Under the pieces are notes generated by a model. It did no database searches. It was not told the DNA's origin and saw only the letters and a list, made by a program, of their open reading frames with translations. Source: Streptomyces sp. XY006 (lineage in GTDB: Bacteria > Actinomycetota > Actinomycetes > Streptomycetales > Streptomycetaceae). Taken from it: DNA of 64,000 nucleotides. The stretch's first letter is position 1. Every line of letters begins with the position of its first letter. Shown piece after piece: positions 39,647 to 48,793 of this stretch. Location: the NCBI RefSeq assembly GCF_002237655.1, contig NZ_NOKT01000039.1, positions 1 to 64,000 of the forward strand, in the 5' to 3' direction. The position numbers were made by a program, and so were the translations under genes.

Positions 39647-41646
39647 AGATCACCCACTACGAACCCGCCGCGCTGTCCGCCGCGTTCGGCATCGACATGA
39701 GCGCGGTCCCCGGCTTCGGCCCCGGAGCCGGCTGGGGCCGCGTCCCGGCCGGCGGCGCGAGCGACCCGCACCAGCACGACGAGATCGAGGTCTTCGTCAT
39801 CGTCCAGGGCACCGGCGACCTCCTCGTCGACGGCGAGCGCACCCCGGCCGCCCCCGGCACCGTCGCCCTGTTCGAACCGTTCGAGACCCATGTCATCGAG
39901 AACACCGGCAGCGAGGACCTCGTCTTCTTCGACCTGTACTGGCGCGACCCCCCGCACGCCGCCCGGGCCGCCCTCGCGGGCGCCGCGGAGCGAAGGCGGT
40001 TCGGGCAGCGGCCCGTGTTCGTCTTCTCCACCCCGCCCACGCCCAACGGCGACCTCCACCTCGGCCACCTGTCCGGCCCCTACCTCGGCGCCGACGCCTT
40101 CGTCCGCTTCCAGCGCCTGAACGGCGTCGAGGCCTGGCACCTGACCGGCAGCGACGACTTCCAGAGCTACGTCGCCGAACGCGCCCGGCGCGACGGCCGC
40201 GCACCGGCGGAGACGGCCGCCCACTTCTCCGCGGAGATCGCCGCGACCCTCGCGCTGATGGACATCCGGCCCGACCAGTACACGGTGACGAACGCCGACC
40301 CGTCCTACCCCGACGGGCTGCGGGCGTTCTTCTCCCGCCTGGTCGACTCGGGCTCCGTCGGCCCGCGCAGCACACCCGCCCTGTTCGACGCGGAGACCGG
40401 CGACTACCTCTACGAGGTCGACGTCTCCGGCGGCTGCCCGGGCTGCTCCGGGCCCACCAGCGGCAACATCTGCGAGGAGTGCGGCGAGCCCAACCTGTGC
40501 GCGGACCTCGCCGAGCCGCGCACCCGGCGCACCGGGGCGGCCCCGCGCCACGGCGAGGCCACCCGCTACTGCCTGCCGCTGCACGAGTTCCGCGACGACA
40601 TCGCCGCCCACCACGAACTCGGCCGCGTCCCGCCCCGGTTGCGCGAGCTGGCCCAGCGGGTGTTCTCCGGCGACCGGCTCGACCTGCCCCTGACCCACCC
40701 GTCCGACTGGGGCGTGCGCCCCGCCGAGGACGGCGCCGGCGACCAGGTCGTCTGGGTGTGGCCGGAGATGTCGTACGGGTTCCTGCACGGCATCGAGACG
40801 CTCGGCCGCGGCCTGGGCAAGGAGTGGCGGGCCGACGCCCCCGAACAGGACTGGAAGATCGTCCACTTCTTCGGCTACGACAACAGCTTCTACCACTCGC
40901 TGCTCTACCCGGCCCTGTACAAGCTGGCCTTCCCGGGCTGGGAGCCGGACATCGACTACCACGTCAACGAGTTCTACCTGCTGGAGCACCAGAAGTTCTC
41001 CACCAGCCGGCGGCACGCGGTGTGGGGCAAGGACGTCCTCACCGAGGACAGCGTCGACGCGGTGCGCTTCTTCCTCGCCCGCACCCGCCCCGAGGGCCGC
41101 CGCACCAACTTCGACCCCGCCGCCTACGAGACGGTCCTCGCGGACACCCTGATCGGCACCTGGCAGCGCTGGCTGAACGCCCTCGGGACCCGCCTCGACA
41201 CCGGGTACGGCGGGCAGGCGCCCGACGCCGGGGTCTGGACGCCGGAGCACACCGCGTTCCTCGCCCGGCTCGGCGTCCGGCTGACGGCCTTCACGCAGAG
41301 CCTCGGCCAGGACGGCTTCTCCCTCAACCAGGCCGCCGGCGAACTGCACGGCATCGTCGAGGACGTGATCCGCTTCACCGAGGGCGCGTACCTGGCGGCC
41401 GGCCCGGCCGAGAAGGACCGCACGCGCACCGCGATCGCCCTGGAGCTGGCCGCGGCCCGGCTGCTGGCCCGCTGCGCGGCCCCGGTCATGCCCCGGTTCG
41501 CCGGGCGGCTCGCGGCGGCGCTCGGCCTGACCGGCCCGGAGGTCTGGCCCGACGTGCCCGAACTGCTGCCCGCCGGCACGAAGGTGACGCTGAGCGACGC
41601 CGTCTTCTTCCGCGCGCCCGAGCGGAAGAAGACCGCCGATGACTGA
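39643..41646 (+). CDS. Hydrazine synthetase: cupin fused to methionyl-tRNA-synthetase-like domain (Spb40/Tri28-like)
   Basis: A 667-aa fusion. The cupin domain (about 1-110) has putative metal ligands His43, His45, Glu49 and His83 (HQHDEIEVF ... FETHVIE). The class I synthetase-like domain (about 124-660) has the HIGH-type motif HLGH (139-142), a Cys-rich zinc knuckle (GCPGCSGPTSGNICEECG, from about 264) and a KMSKS-like KFSTS (from Lys451). It lacks a tRNA anticodon role in this setting. The known homologues adenylate glycine and couple it to N6-hydroxylysine, with the cupin rearranging the ester to an N-N bond. GTG 39643 overlaps the oxidase stop by 4 bases. Confidence 0.93.
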   Translation: MKITHYEPAALSAAFGIDMSAVPGFGPGAGWGRVPAGGASDPHQHDEIEVFVIVQGTGDLLVDGERTPAAPGTVALFEPFETHVIENTGSEDLVFFDLYWRDPPHAARAALAGAAERRRFGQRPVFVFSTPPTPNGDLHLGHLSGPYLGADAFVRFQRLNGVEAWHLTGSDDFQSYVAERARRDGRAPAETAAHFSAEIAATLALMDIRPDQYTVTNADPSYPDGLRAFFSRLVDSGSVGPRSTPALFDAETGDYLYEVDVSGGCPGCSGPTSGNICEECGEPNLCADLAEPRTRRTGAAPRHGEATRYCLPLHEFRDDIAAHHELGRVPPRLRELAQRVFSGDRLDLPLTHPSDWGVRPAEDGAGDQVVWVWPEMSYGFLHGIETLGRGLGKEWRADAPEQDWKIVHFFGYDNSFYHSLLYPALYKLAFPGWEPDIDYHVNEFYLLEHQKFSTSRRHAVWGKDVLTEDSVDAVRFFLARTRPEGRRTNFDPAAYETVLADTLIGTWQRWLNALGTRLDTGYGGQAPDAGVWTPEHTAFLARLGVRLTAFTQSLGQDGFSLNQAAGELHGIVEDVIRFTEGAYLAAGPAEKDRTRTAIALELAAARLLARCAAPVMPRFAGRLAAALGLTGPEVWPDVPELLPAGTKVTLSDAVFFRAPERKKTADD

Positions 41647-43387
41647 CCCGACGACCACACCGGCCACCACCACCAACAACACCGTCACGGACACCGACGT
41701 CGTGACCGTCACGGGCACCGACGCCGCGACCGCCACCGTCACCGACGCCGTGACCGACACCGTCACCGTCATGGGCACCGACACCGTGACCGCCACCGAC
41801 ACCATCACCGACGTCGTCAACACCCTGGCCCTCAGGCGCTGCACCGACACCCGGCACCGGTTCCACCACCGCGGCCCCGACGGCGAGTTGCGCTCCCTGA
41901 CCCTCGCCGAGCTCGACGCCCGTGCGGGCAACGTGGCACGGCATCTGCACGCCCTCGGCGTCCGGGCCCGGGACCGCGTCGGCATTCTCGCCCCCAACAG
42001 CCTGGCCTGGGTGCTGCTGGACCTGGCCGTGATCCGGCTCGGCGCGGTCACGGCCGGTTTCGAACCGGGCCGCTTCGACCCGGAGCGACTGCCGCGGGAC
42101 TACGGTCTGAAGCTGCTGTTCACCGAGGACGGGGACGAGCACTCCGGCGCCGTGCGCGCCATCGGAGCGGTCGACGGCTGGGCGGAGGACTTCGCCCCGG
42201 ACACCCCGGCCCGTCACCACGAGGGCTACGACCCGGCCGACATCCTCGCCATCAAGTTCACCTCGGGCAGCACCGGCGTGCCCAAGGGCCTGGAGACCAC
42301 CGTCGCCAGCGTCAACAGCTCCCTGCACGAGGTGCAGCGGATCTTCGCCCACGGCGACGGCGACAACCTCCTGGTCTTCCTCGGCAACTGGTTCCTGCAA
42401 CAGCGCTTCTGGATCTACTCGGCGCTCGCGCACGGCCATGACGTCACGCTGGCCCGGCTCGACGACGCCCTCGACACGGCCCGCCGCACCCGCCCCACCG
42501 TCGTCATGGGGGTGCCCGGCTTCTACGAGGAGATCCGCCGGCGCCTGGAGGGCATGGAGCTGCCCGCCGACCCGGGCAAGCGCCAGGAGATCCTCCAGGC
42601 GGAGTTCGGCGGCCGGGTCCGCTACCTGTGGACCGGTTCCGCCCCGGCGAGCCGGGCGGTCCTGGAGTTCTTCAACGACGCCGGAGTGCCGCTCTACGAG
42701 GGCTACGGCCTCAACGAGACGTGCATCGTGGCGAAGAACCACCCCGGCGCCTTCCGCCTCGGCAGCGTCGGCAGGGTCCTGCCGAACAAGACGGTCCGCT
42801 TCGACCGGGACGGCGTCCTGATCGTCGGCAGCCGCCACCCCGTCAACCACCGCTACACCTGGTGCGCGCCCGGCACCAACGAGAAGATGTTCCTGCCGAC
42901 CGGCGAGGTGCGCACCCACGACATCGGCCATCTGGACGAGGACGGGTTCCTGTACATCCACGGCCGCGTCGACGACGTCGTCACCGTCAGCAGCGGCTAC
43001 AACGTCCTCGCGCCCCTGGTCGAGGAGTGCCTGCGCGGCCACCCGGCGGTCCGCGACTGCGTGCTGTACGGCAACGGCGAGGAGTTCCTCACCGCCGTGG
43101 TGTCCCTGGCGGCCCCGCCCCCGGACCCCGCCGAGCTGAGCCGCCACGTGGCCCGCGTCAACGCGGAGCTGCTGCCCGACCAGCGCGTGCACGCCGTGCT
43201 GGTGGCGCCCGAGCGCTTCTCCACCGGCAACGGGCTGCTGACCGGCCAGCTCAAACCCAAGCGCGGTGCCGTGCACGAGCGGTACGCGCGGGAACTGTCG
43301 CAGATCCACGCCCGCACCCCCGGCCCGACGGCCGACCGGCCCCTGGTGGTCGTCGCCGCGGAGCCCACACGAAGGAGCACGACGTGA
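41639..43387 (+). CDS. Acyl/aminoacyl-adenylating enzyme (ANL superfamily)
   Basis: A 582-aa ligase. The A3 motif is FTSGSTGVPKG (from 207), followed by LYEGYGLNETC (A5), THDIGHLDEDGFLYIHGR (A7-A8) and the C-terminal GNGLLTGQLKPKR, where the catalytic lysine is expected. It starts 8 bases before the end of the hydrazine synthetase gene. The first 60 residues are a Thr/Val/Asp repeat tail (GTDTVTATDTITDV) not seen in normal ANL enzymes; translation may begin instead at the internal ATG near 41771. I infer activation of hydrazinoacetate, an acyl group or an amino acid for the following acyltransferase or the megasynthase. Confidence 0.82.
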   Translation: MTDPTTTPATTTNNTVTDTDVVTVTGTDAATATVTDAVTDTVTVMGTDTVTATDTITDVVNTLALRRCTDTRHRFHHRGPDGELRSLTLAELDARAGNVARHLHALGVRARDRVGILAPNSLAWVLLDLAVIRLGAVTAGFEPGRFDPERLPRDYGLKLLFTEDGDEHSGAVRAIGAVDGWAEDFAPDTPARHHEGYDPADILAIKFTSGSTGVPKGLETTVASVNSSLHEVQRIFAHGDGDNLLVFLGNWFLQQRFWIYSALAHGHDVTLARLDDALDTARRTRPTVVMGVPGFYEEIRRRLEGMELPADPGKRQEILQAEFGGRVRYLWTGSAPASRAVLEFFNDAGVPLYEGYGLNETCIVAKNHPGAFRLGSVGRVLPNKTVRFDRDGVLIVGSRHPVNHRYTWCAPGTNEKMFLPTGEVRTHDIGHLDEDGFLYIHGRVDDVVTVSSGYNVLAPLVEECLRGHPAVRDCVLYGNGEEFLTAVVSLAAPPPDPAELSRHVARVNAELLPDQRVHAVLVAPERFSTGNGLLTGQLKPKRGAVHERYARELSQIHARTPGPTADRPLVVVAAEPTRRSTT

Positions 43388-43989
43388 GCTGGAACAACCT
43401 GCCGGACGCGGTCCTGGCCAACTCCCGCGTGGAACTGCGCCGGATCCGCGTCACCGACCGCGCCGCGTTCGAATCCGTCGTCTACGACGAGGAGATCTGG
43501 CGCTACTTCGTCACACGCATCGAGACACCGGCCGACCTCGACACCTTCCTGGAGACCGCCATCCGGGACACCCTGACCGGCACCCGGATCGTCTTCGCGA
43601 TCGTCGACCGCGACAGCGGCCGCATCCTGGGCTCCAGCGCGTACGGCAACCTGGCCCCGGCCGACCGCCGCCTGGAGATCGGCTGGTCCTGGGTCGCCAC
43701 CGCCGCCCGCCGCACCGGCGTCAACCGGGCCGCGAAACTCGCCCTGCTGGACCACGCCTTCGACGTCCTGGAGTGCGAGCGCGTCGAGTTCAAGACGGAC
43801 GTGCTCAACACCGCCGCCCGCACCGGCCTCGCGGCGCTGGGCGCCCACGAGGAGGGCGTGCTGCGCAGCTTCAACTACATGCCGGGCGGCCGGCGCCGGG
43901 ACGTCGTCTACTACAGCATCCTGCGCGACGAGTGGCCCGCCCTGCGCAAGGAGCGGTTCGCCGCGCTCACCGAAGGAACCGGGGCCTGA
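43384..43989 (+). CDS. GNAT N-acyltransferase (RimJ/RimL type)
   Basis: A 201-aa protein with the GNAT fold of the RimJ/RimL class: RVELRRIRVTDRAAF at the start, LEIGWSWVATAARRTGVNRA (the acyl-CoA pyrophosphate-binding region) and CERVEFKTDVLNTAARTGLAALGAHEEGVLR. It starts at a GTG overlapping the ligase stop. In triacsin biosynthesis a GNAT acylates hydrazinoacetic acid, protecting the terminal nitrogen. The same role is an attractive inference here, but the acyl donor cannot be told from sequence. Confidence 0.85.
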   Translation: MSWNNLPDAVLANSRVELRRIRVTDRAAFESVVYDEEIWRYFVTRIETPADLDTFLETAIRDTLTGTRIVFAIVDRDSGRILGSSAYGNLAPADRRLEIGWSWVATAARRTGVNRAAKLALLDHAFDVLECERVEFKTDVLNTAARTGLAALGAHEEGVLRSFNYMPGGRRRDVVYYSILRDEWPALRKERFAALTEGTGA

Positions 43990-43991
43990 CC

Positions 43992-44732
43992 ATGTCCGTC
44001 CACGACCACGGCACCCCCGCGGCCACCCTCCCGCCCGCCGAGGACCTGTTCCTGCACGCGGCCGGGCAGCGCCTGGCGGCCACCAGGGTGTACGCACCGG
44101 ACGGCGCCGCGCCCGACGTCGTCCATCTGCACGGCTTCGGGACCACCGCCTCCCGGCACGCCGTGCGCTATCTCCTGGACGACCTCGCCGCGCACGGCCA
44201 CTCCTCGCTGACCTTCGAGTACTCCGGCAACGGGGAGAGCACCGGCGAACTGGAGCGGGCGACCCTGCGGCAGCGCCGGAACGAGTCCCTCGCGGCGGCC
44301 CGGCTGCTCGACGAGGACCGGCGCCCGGTGCTCGTCGGCACCAGCATGGGCGCCCACCTCGCCGCCTGGACCGTGCCGGACCTCCGGCCGCGCGCCCTGG
44401 CCCTGTTCTGCCCCGCCGCCTACCCGGACAGCGAGGCGGACGTCCGCTTCGGCCAGGAGCGTGCCAAGCCCGGCCCCTACGCCGACTCACCGGCCTTCGC
44501 CGGGATCCGGGCGTTCGACGGCGACCTGCTGATCGTCGCCGCCGAGCACGACCAGGTCGTGCCCGGGTCCGTCATCGACGCCTACTTCTCCCACGCCGTC
44601 CAGGCACGCTCGCGCCGGCTGATCCGGCTCGGCTGCGACCACTTCATCCACCGGTGGCTGCCCGCGCAGGCGGAGCAGCGGCGCGAGGTGCTGGGGGCCC
44701 TTCGCGCGCTCGTGACCGGCAGCCTCCGATGA
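43992..44732 (+). CDS. Alpha/beta hydrolase
   Basis: A 246-aa serine hydrolase of the serine aminopeptidase/acyl hydrolase shape. The oxyanion strand is VVHLHGFGTTASRHAVRYLL, the nucleophile elbow is GTSMG with Ser118, an acidic residue lies in AAEHDQVVPGS, and the last catalytic His is in GCDHFIHRW. It follows the GNAT by 2 bases. It could remove an acyl protecting group, edit misprimed carrier proteins in trans or hydrolyse the final product. The cluster has no thioesterase domain, which makes the trans-thioesterase option worth testing. Confidence 0.85.
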   Translation: MSVHDHGTPAATLPPAEDLFLHAAGQRLAATRVYAPDGAAPDVVHLHGFGTTASRHAVRYLLDDLAAHGHSSLTFEYSGNGESTGELERATLRQRRNESLAAARLLDEDRRPVLVGTSMGAHLAAWTVPDLRPRALALFCPAAYPDSEADVRFGQERAKPGPYADSPAFAGIRAFDGDLLIVAAEHDQVVPGSVIDAYFSHAVQARSRRLIRLGCDHFIHRWLPAQAEQRREVLGALRALVTGSLR

Positions 44733-44776
44733 CCACCGGCCGGCGGACCACCGCCGCAACTCTGGGGAGGAATCCC

Positions 44777-45730
44777 GTGCAGCACATCGAGCCCAACATT
44801 CTCCGGCGGCACGACCTGGAAAGCCTCGCGGCCGTCGAGCGCGCCTTCCACACCGGGCCGCTCTCCCGGGCCGTCGGCGACGCCCCGCAGCTGGAGCGGC
44901 GCAGCGGCCTGACGGCCGAGGAGTTCCGGCGCGAGTACCGCGAGCCGCAGCGCCCCGTCGTCCTGGAGGGCCACGCCGCCGACTGGCCGGCCGTGCAGAC
45001 CTGGTCCTTCGACCACCTCGCCGACCGGGTCGGGGACGTCCGGGTCGTCGTGGACAGCTACAACACCAAGGCCGCCCGTGAGGCGACCGTCGCCGAGTTC
45101 GTGGCGATGCTGAAGGACAACCGGCACCAGGGCGCCACGCCGATCTACCTCCAGGAGTGGTACTACCAGACCACCGCTCCCGAACTCGCCCCGGACATGC
45201 CGGAGATGGAGATCGCCCGGTACGACTTCCGGCGCGACCTCTACGGCGAGGACGCCTCCACCAACCACCAGCTGTGGCTGGGCCAGCAGGGCGGTGTCAC
45301 CCGGCTGCACCAGGACTCGTACTCCGTCGACGTGATGCACGCCCAGATCGTCGGCGACAAGCTCTGGTACGTGATGGGCCCCGACGCCGTCCTGCGCGAG
45401 GACACCGAGGCGGACTGGACGAGGCTGGTCGAGACGCCCGAGACGCAGCTGATGCAGTTCGTGCTGAAGCCCGGCGACGTGCTCTACCTGCCGGCCAACT
45501 GGTACCACCGCATCCAGCTGCTGAGCGACTCCATCGGCCTGGGCCGCAAATGCCTGGACGAGGTCAACCTCCAAGCGCACATCCGCCAGCGCATGACCGA
45601 GCTGCTCGCGCTGGCCCTCAACCCCGACGAGGTCAAGCGGACGCACCCCGAGCTGTTCGACGTGGTGCTGATGCGCAGCCGCGCCTGGGCCAAGCGCATG
45701 GACATCGACCTGTCCCGGCTGCGCCCGTAG
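44777..45730 (+). CDS. JmjC/cupin-8 Fe(II)/2-oxoglutarate-dependent oxygenase
   Basis: A 317-aa protein. The double-stranded beta-helix core has the facial triad HxD...H: His178 and Asp180 in TRLHQDSYS, and His244 in LYLPANWYHRIQ. A typical cupin-8 start (EYREPQRPVVLEGHAADWPA) precedes it. GTG 44777 is favoured by a strong GGGGAGGA 5 bases upstream. An ATG at 44729 that overlaps the hydrolase stop is the alternative and would add 16 residues. These enzymes hydroxylate amino-acid or peptide side chains. Next to an ATP-grasp ligase it may beta-hydroxylate an amino-acid building block. Confidence 0.85.
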   Translation: MQHIEPNILRRHDLESLAAVERAFHTGPLSRAVGDAPQLERRSGLTAEEFRREYREPQRPVVLEGHAADWPAVQTWSFDHLADRVGDVRVVVDSYNTKAAREATVAEFVAMLKDNRHQGATPIYLQEWYYQTTAPELAPDMPEMEIARYDFRRDLYGEDASTNHQLWLGQQGGVTRLHQDSYSVDVMHAQIVGDKLWYVMGPDAVLREDTEADWTRLVETPETQLMQFVLKPGDVLYLPANWYHRIQLLSDSIGLGRKCLDEVNLQAHIRQRMTELLALALNPDEVKRTHPELFDVVLMRSRAWAKRMDIDLSRLRP

Positions 45731-45774
45731 CCGCGCAGCCGTCCCGACCAGGCCGTACGACGAGGAACGAGACG

Positions 45775-46971
45775 ATGACGGACAAGCACGTACTGCTGGT
45801 CGGCGGACCGGGCAGCGAACTCGACAAGCTGGACCGGCTCGGCGTCCGCTTCTCCATGATGCAGATCCCGGAGCGGGTCACCGCCCGGCAGTACACGGAC
45901 GCGGCGCACTACGCCGTCCTCGACTACCGGGACTTCGACGAGGTGCTGGCCGTGGCCCGCGCCTGGCACCGCGTCGACCCCTTCGACGCGGTCGCCTCCT
46001 TCACCGAGTACGGGCTCCATCCGGCCTCCCGGGTCGCCCGCGAGCTGGGGATCCCGGGGGACAACCTGACCGCGGTGGAGCTGACCCGCGACAAGGCGCG
46101 CACGCGCGAGCTGCTCGACCGGCACGGACTCAGCCCCGTACGGCACCGGCTGTGCGCCGCTGCCGAGGAGGCCCGCGGCTTCCTGCGGGAGCTCGGCGGC
46201 GGGCCGGTGGTGCTCAAGCCGCGGGACGGCGGTCTCAGCGAGGGGGTGTACCTGGCGGCCTCCGAGGAGGAGCTCACCGAGCGGTGGGCGTGGTCGCGCC
46301 GGTTCACGGACGGGCCGCTGCTCGTGGAGGAGTTCCTCACCGGGCCGGAGTTCAGCGTCGAGTCCGTCTCGGTGGGCGGCCGGCACGAGATCGCGGCCGT
46401 CACGGAGAAGGTGACGACCGAGCTGCCGCGCTTCGTGGAGACCGGGCACCAGGTGCCCGCCCGGCTCGACGCGGCGTCCCGGACGGCGATCGAGGAGCTC
46501 GTCACACGGTTCCTCGACCTCATCGAGCAGCGGGACGGCCCCGTCCACACCGAGCTGCGGCTCACGCCCTCCGGGCCCCGGCTCATCGAGGCGCAGACCC
46601 GTGTCGGCGGCGACCAGATCTGGGAGCTGTGCGAACTGGTCAGCGGCGTCGACCTGATGGCCGAGACGTTCTGCGCGCTGCTCGGCCTGCCCCGCCCGCC
46701 CCGCACCCCGGTCGCGGGCGCCGCCGCGATCCGCTTCTTCTCCTACGAGAACGTCCGGGTCCTCGGGGTCGACGGCCTCGCCGAGGCCGCCGCCGCCCCC
46801 GGCGTGCACCGCCTGCACTGCACGCTGGAGGCGGGCCGGGACCTGGGCGCCCTCACCTCGTCCACGGCCCGTCAGGGCTATGTGCTGTGCACGGGAACCG
46901 ACACGGCCGCGGCGACGGCGGCGGCGGAGCGGGCGCACGACCTGGTCAAGGTCGTCACCCAGCCGCTCTGA
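45775..46971 (+). CDS. ATP-grasp amino-acid/peptide ligase
   Basis: A 398-aa ATP-grasp enzyme of the L-amino-acid ligase/carbamoyl-phosphate-synthase-like type. The N-terminal Rossmann lobe is HVLLVGGPGSELDKL. The ATP lobe has GGPVVLKPRDGGLSEGVYLA (Gly-rich loop), LLVEEFLTGPEFSVE and the metal-binding LIEAQTRVGGDQIWEL. It activates a carboxylate as acyl phosphate and couples it to an amine. In this cluster it could join an amino acid to hydrazinoacetate to make the amine acceptor for the terminal C domain. It is the last gene of the plus-strand arm, 36 bases before a convergent MazG-like gene. Confidence 0.87.
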   Translation: MTDKHVLLVGGPGSELDKLDRLGVRFSMMQIPERVTARQYTDAAHYAVLDYRDFDEVLAVARAWHRVDPFDAVASFTEYGLHPASRVARELGIPGDNLTAVELTRDKARTRELLDRHGLSPVRHRLCAAAEEARGFLRELGGGPVVLKPRDGGLSEGVYLAASEEELTERWAWSRRFTDGPLLVEEFLTGPEFSVESVSVGGRHEIAAVTEKVTTELPRFVETGHQVPARLDAASRTAIEELVTRFLDLIEQRDGPVHTELRLTPSGPRLIEAQTRVGGDQIWELCELVSGVDLMAETFCALLGLPRPPRTPVAGAAAIRFFSYENVRVLGVDGLAEAAAAPGVHRLHCTLEAGRDLGALTSSTARQGYVLCTGTDTAAATAAAERAHDLVKVVTQPL

Positions 46972-47007
46972 AGCGGTACGGCGCCGCCGCGCGCCGGGGA
47001 GGGGCGG

Positions 47008-47361
47008 TCACCGGCGCGCCGACGCCAGGGACCGCTCCGTCACCCGCTCCAGATGCCGCGTGAACACCTCCCGCGCCTCGGGCGTCAGGGTCCGCAGCGC
47101 CACCAGCGCCGTGATGACGACGTCGCACAGCTCCGCCTGCACGTCGTCCCAGCTGTGTGTGACACCCTTGCGCGGGTTCTGGCCGGTCACGCCGATCACC
47201 GCCTCGGCGACCTCACCGACCTCCTCGTTCAGTTTCAGCAGGCGCAGCAGCAGGCCCTCTCGGCCCTCGGCCGGGCGGTCGGTGTCGAGCCAGGCGCACA
47301 GGGCGTCGACGGTGGCCCACAGGTCGGACGCGGGCGGGGCGGGGCGCGGGTGATCGCTCAT
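47008..47361 (-). CDS. MazG-like nucleotide pyrophosphohydrolase
   Basis: A 117-aa protein. The central helices LLRLLKLNEEVGEVAEAVIG and WDDVQAELCDVVITALVAL contain the EExxE and ExxD metal-binding patterns of all-alpha NTP pyrophosphatases. It probably hydrolyses noncanonical NTPs. ATG 47361 (MSDHPRP) is preferred to an upstream ATG at 47403, which would add unconserved residues. It is convergent with the ATP-grasp gene, so it marks the right border of the biosynthetic cluster. Confidence 0.8.
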   Translation of the reverse strand: MSDHPRPAPPASDLWATVDALCAWLDTDRPAEGREGLLLRLLKLNEEVGEVAEAVIGVTGQNPRKGVTHSWDDVQAELCDVVITALVALRTLTPEAREVFTRHLERVTERSLASARR

Positions 47362-47409
47362 GGGCGGCAGCCTGCCACGCGGGTCTGACAGTGCCCCCGC
47401 CACGCCCCG

Positions 47410-47490
47410 GTGGGCTCCCGGGCCGCCTGCTCCACGCCTCCGTGGGCTCCTGCGCCGCCTACTGCATGCCCCCGTGGGCTCCTGCGCCGC

Positions 47491-47505
<15 letters not shown>
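47410..47505. repeat. 32-bp tandem repeat, 3 copies
   Basis: GTGGGCTCC followed by GGGCCGCCTGCTCC or TGCGCCGCCTACT recurs at 47410, 47442 and 47474 (period 32). The third copy contains the end of the DoxX-like coding sequence. It may act as a structured transcription end, but I see no clear intrinsic terminator. Confidence 0.7.
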
Positions 47506-48066
<561 letters not shown>

Positions 48067-48225
48067 GTCGTCTCCCGGAGCAGACAGCAGGAACAGGGGG
48101 AACACCTCTCGTCGCGTTCCCACCGTCGCACCTCCGGCAGACCACGACACCCCGCGGATGCGCCGGGGGCGCCGTTCGGGTGGCACGGGTGGCGTCGCCG
48201 GGCGGCCGGGACGAGGCTGAGGCGT

Positions 48226-48552
48226 ATGACGATTCAGACCACGCGCCTGAGCGACCCGGCCGTCCGCGCCTTCGTGACCGCCGTGAACAACCACGACCGC
48301 GAGGGCTTCATGGAGCTCCTCGCGCCGGGCGCGACCATGGCGGACGACGGATCCGACCGCGACCTCGCCGACTGGGTCGACCGGGAGATCTTCTCCACCC
48401 ACGGGCACATGGAGGTCGACAACGAGTCCGACGGCGGCCGGTCCCTCCTCGCCCGCTACAGCAACGACACCTGGGGCGAGATGCGCACCCGGTGGAGCTT
48501 CACCGTCGACGAGGACGGCAGGATCTCCCGCTTCGAGACCGGCCAGGCCTGA
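48226..48552 (+). CDS. SnoaL-like/NTF2-fold small protein
   Basis: A 108-aa protein. The pattern FVTAVNNHDREGFMELLAPG, then WVDREIFSTHGHMEV, then RTRWSFTVDEDGRISRFETG is that of the NTF2-like (SnoaL-like) alpha+beta barrel. Such proteins can be small-molecule binders or isomerases; nothing here indicates a substrate. It is divergent from the DoxX gene and convergent with the SDR gene. Confidence 0.75.
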   Translation: MTIQTTRLSDPAVRAFVTAVNNHDREGFMELLAPGATMADDGSDRDLADWVDREIFSTHGHMEVDNESDGGRSLLARYSNDTWGEMRTRWSFTVDEDGRISRFETGQA

Positions 48553-48553
48553 C

Positions 48554-48637
48554 GCGGCAGTCGTTCCACGCACCGGTGCGCACCCCGCGGTCCCTCGCGG
48601 GGTCCACCCCCACCCGGTCCCGTGGAACGACTGCCGC
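48554..48637. repeat. 84-bp structured element with 17-bp terminal inverted repeats
   Basis: GCGGCAGTCGTTCCACG (48554-48570) and CGTGGAACGACTGCCGC (48621-48637) are perfect inverted copies. The 50-base interior contains a second hairpin, CCCCGCG with CGCGGGG. It starts 2 bases after the SnoaL-like stop. It may be a bidirectional terminator between convergent genes or a small palindromic mobile repeat. Confidence 0.7.
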
Positions 48638-48793
48638 CTCCACCCCCCTGAATGTGGCCAACGGAAGCTCTCTGCTCCAAGTGTGAAGCTTTGGTGTAGG
48701 AGATTTGAGCATAGGCCCCCCACCGGCTGCAATAGGTCGGACGTTCATATTCCGTTTGTGCAAGTTGACGAGTTGACGAAGTCGGCCGTCCGC

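Noticed and set aside
39643..41646. Housekeeping methionyl-tRNA synthetase
   Set aside because: The N-terminal cupin, the KFSTS variant and the position between hydroxylase, oxidase and ligase genes identify the hydrazine-synthetase type instead.
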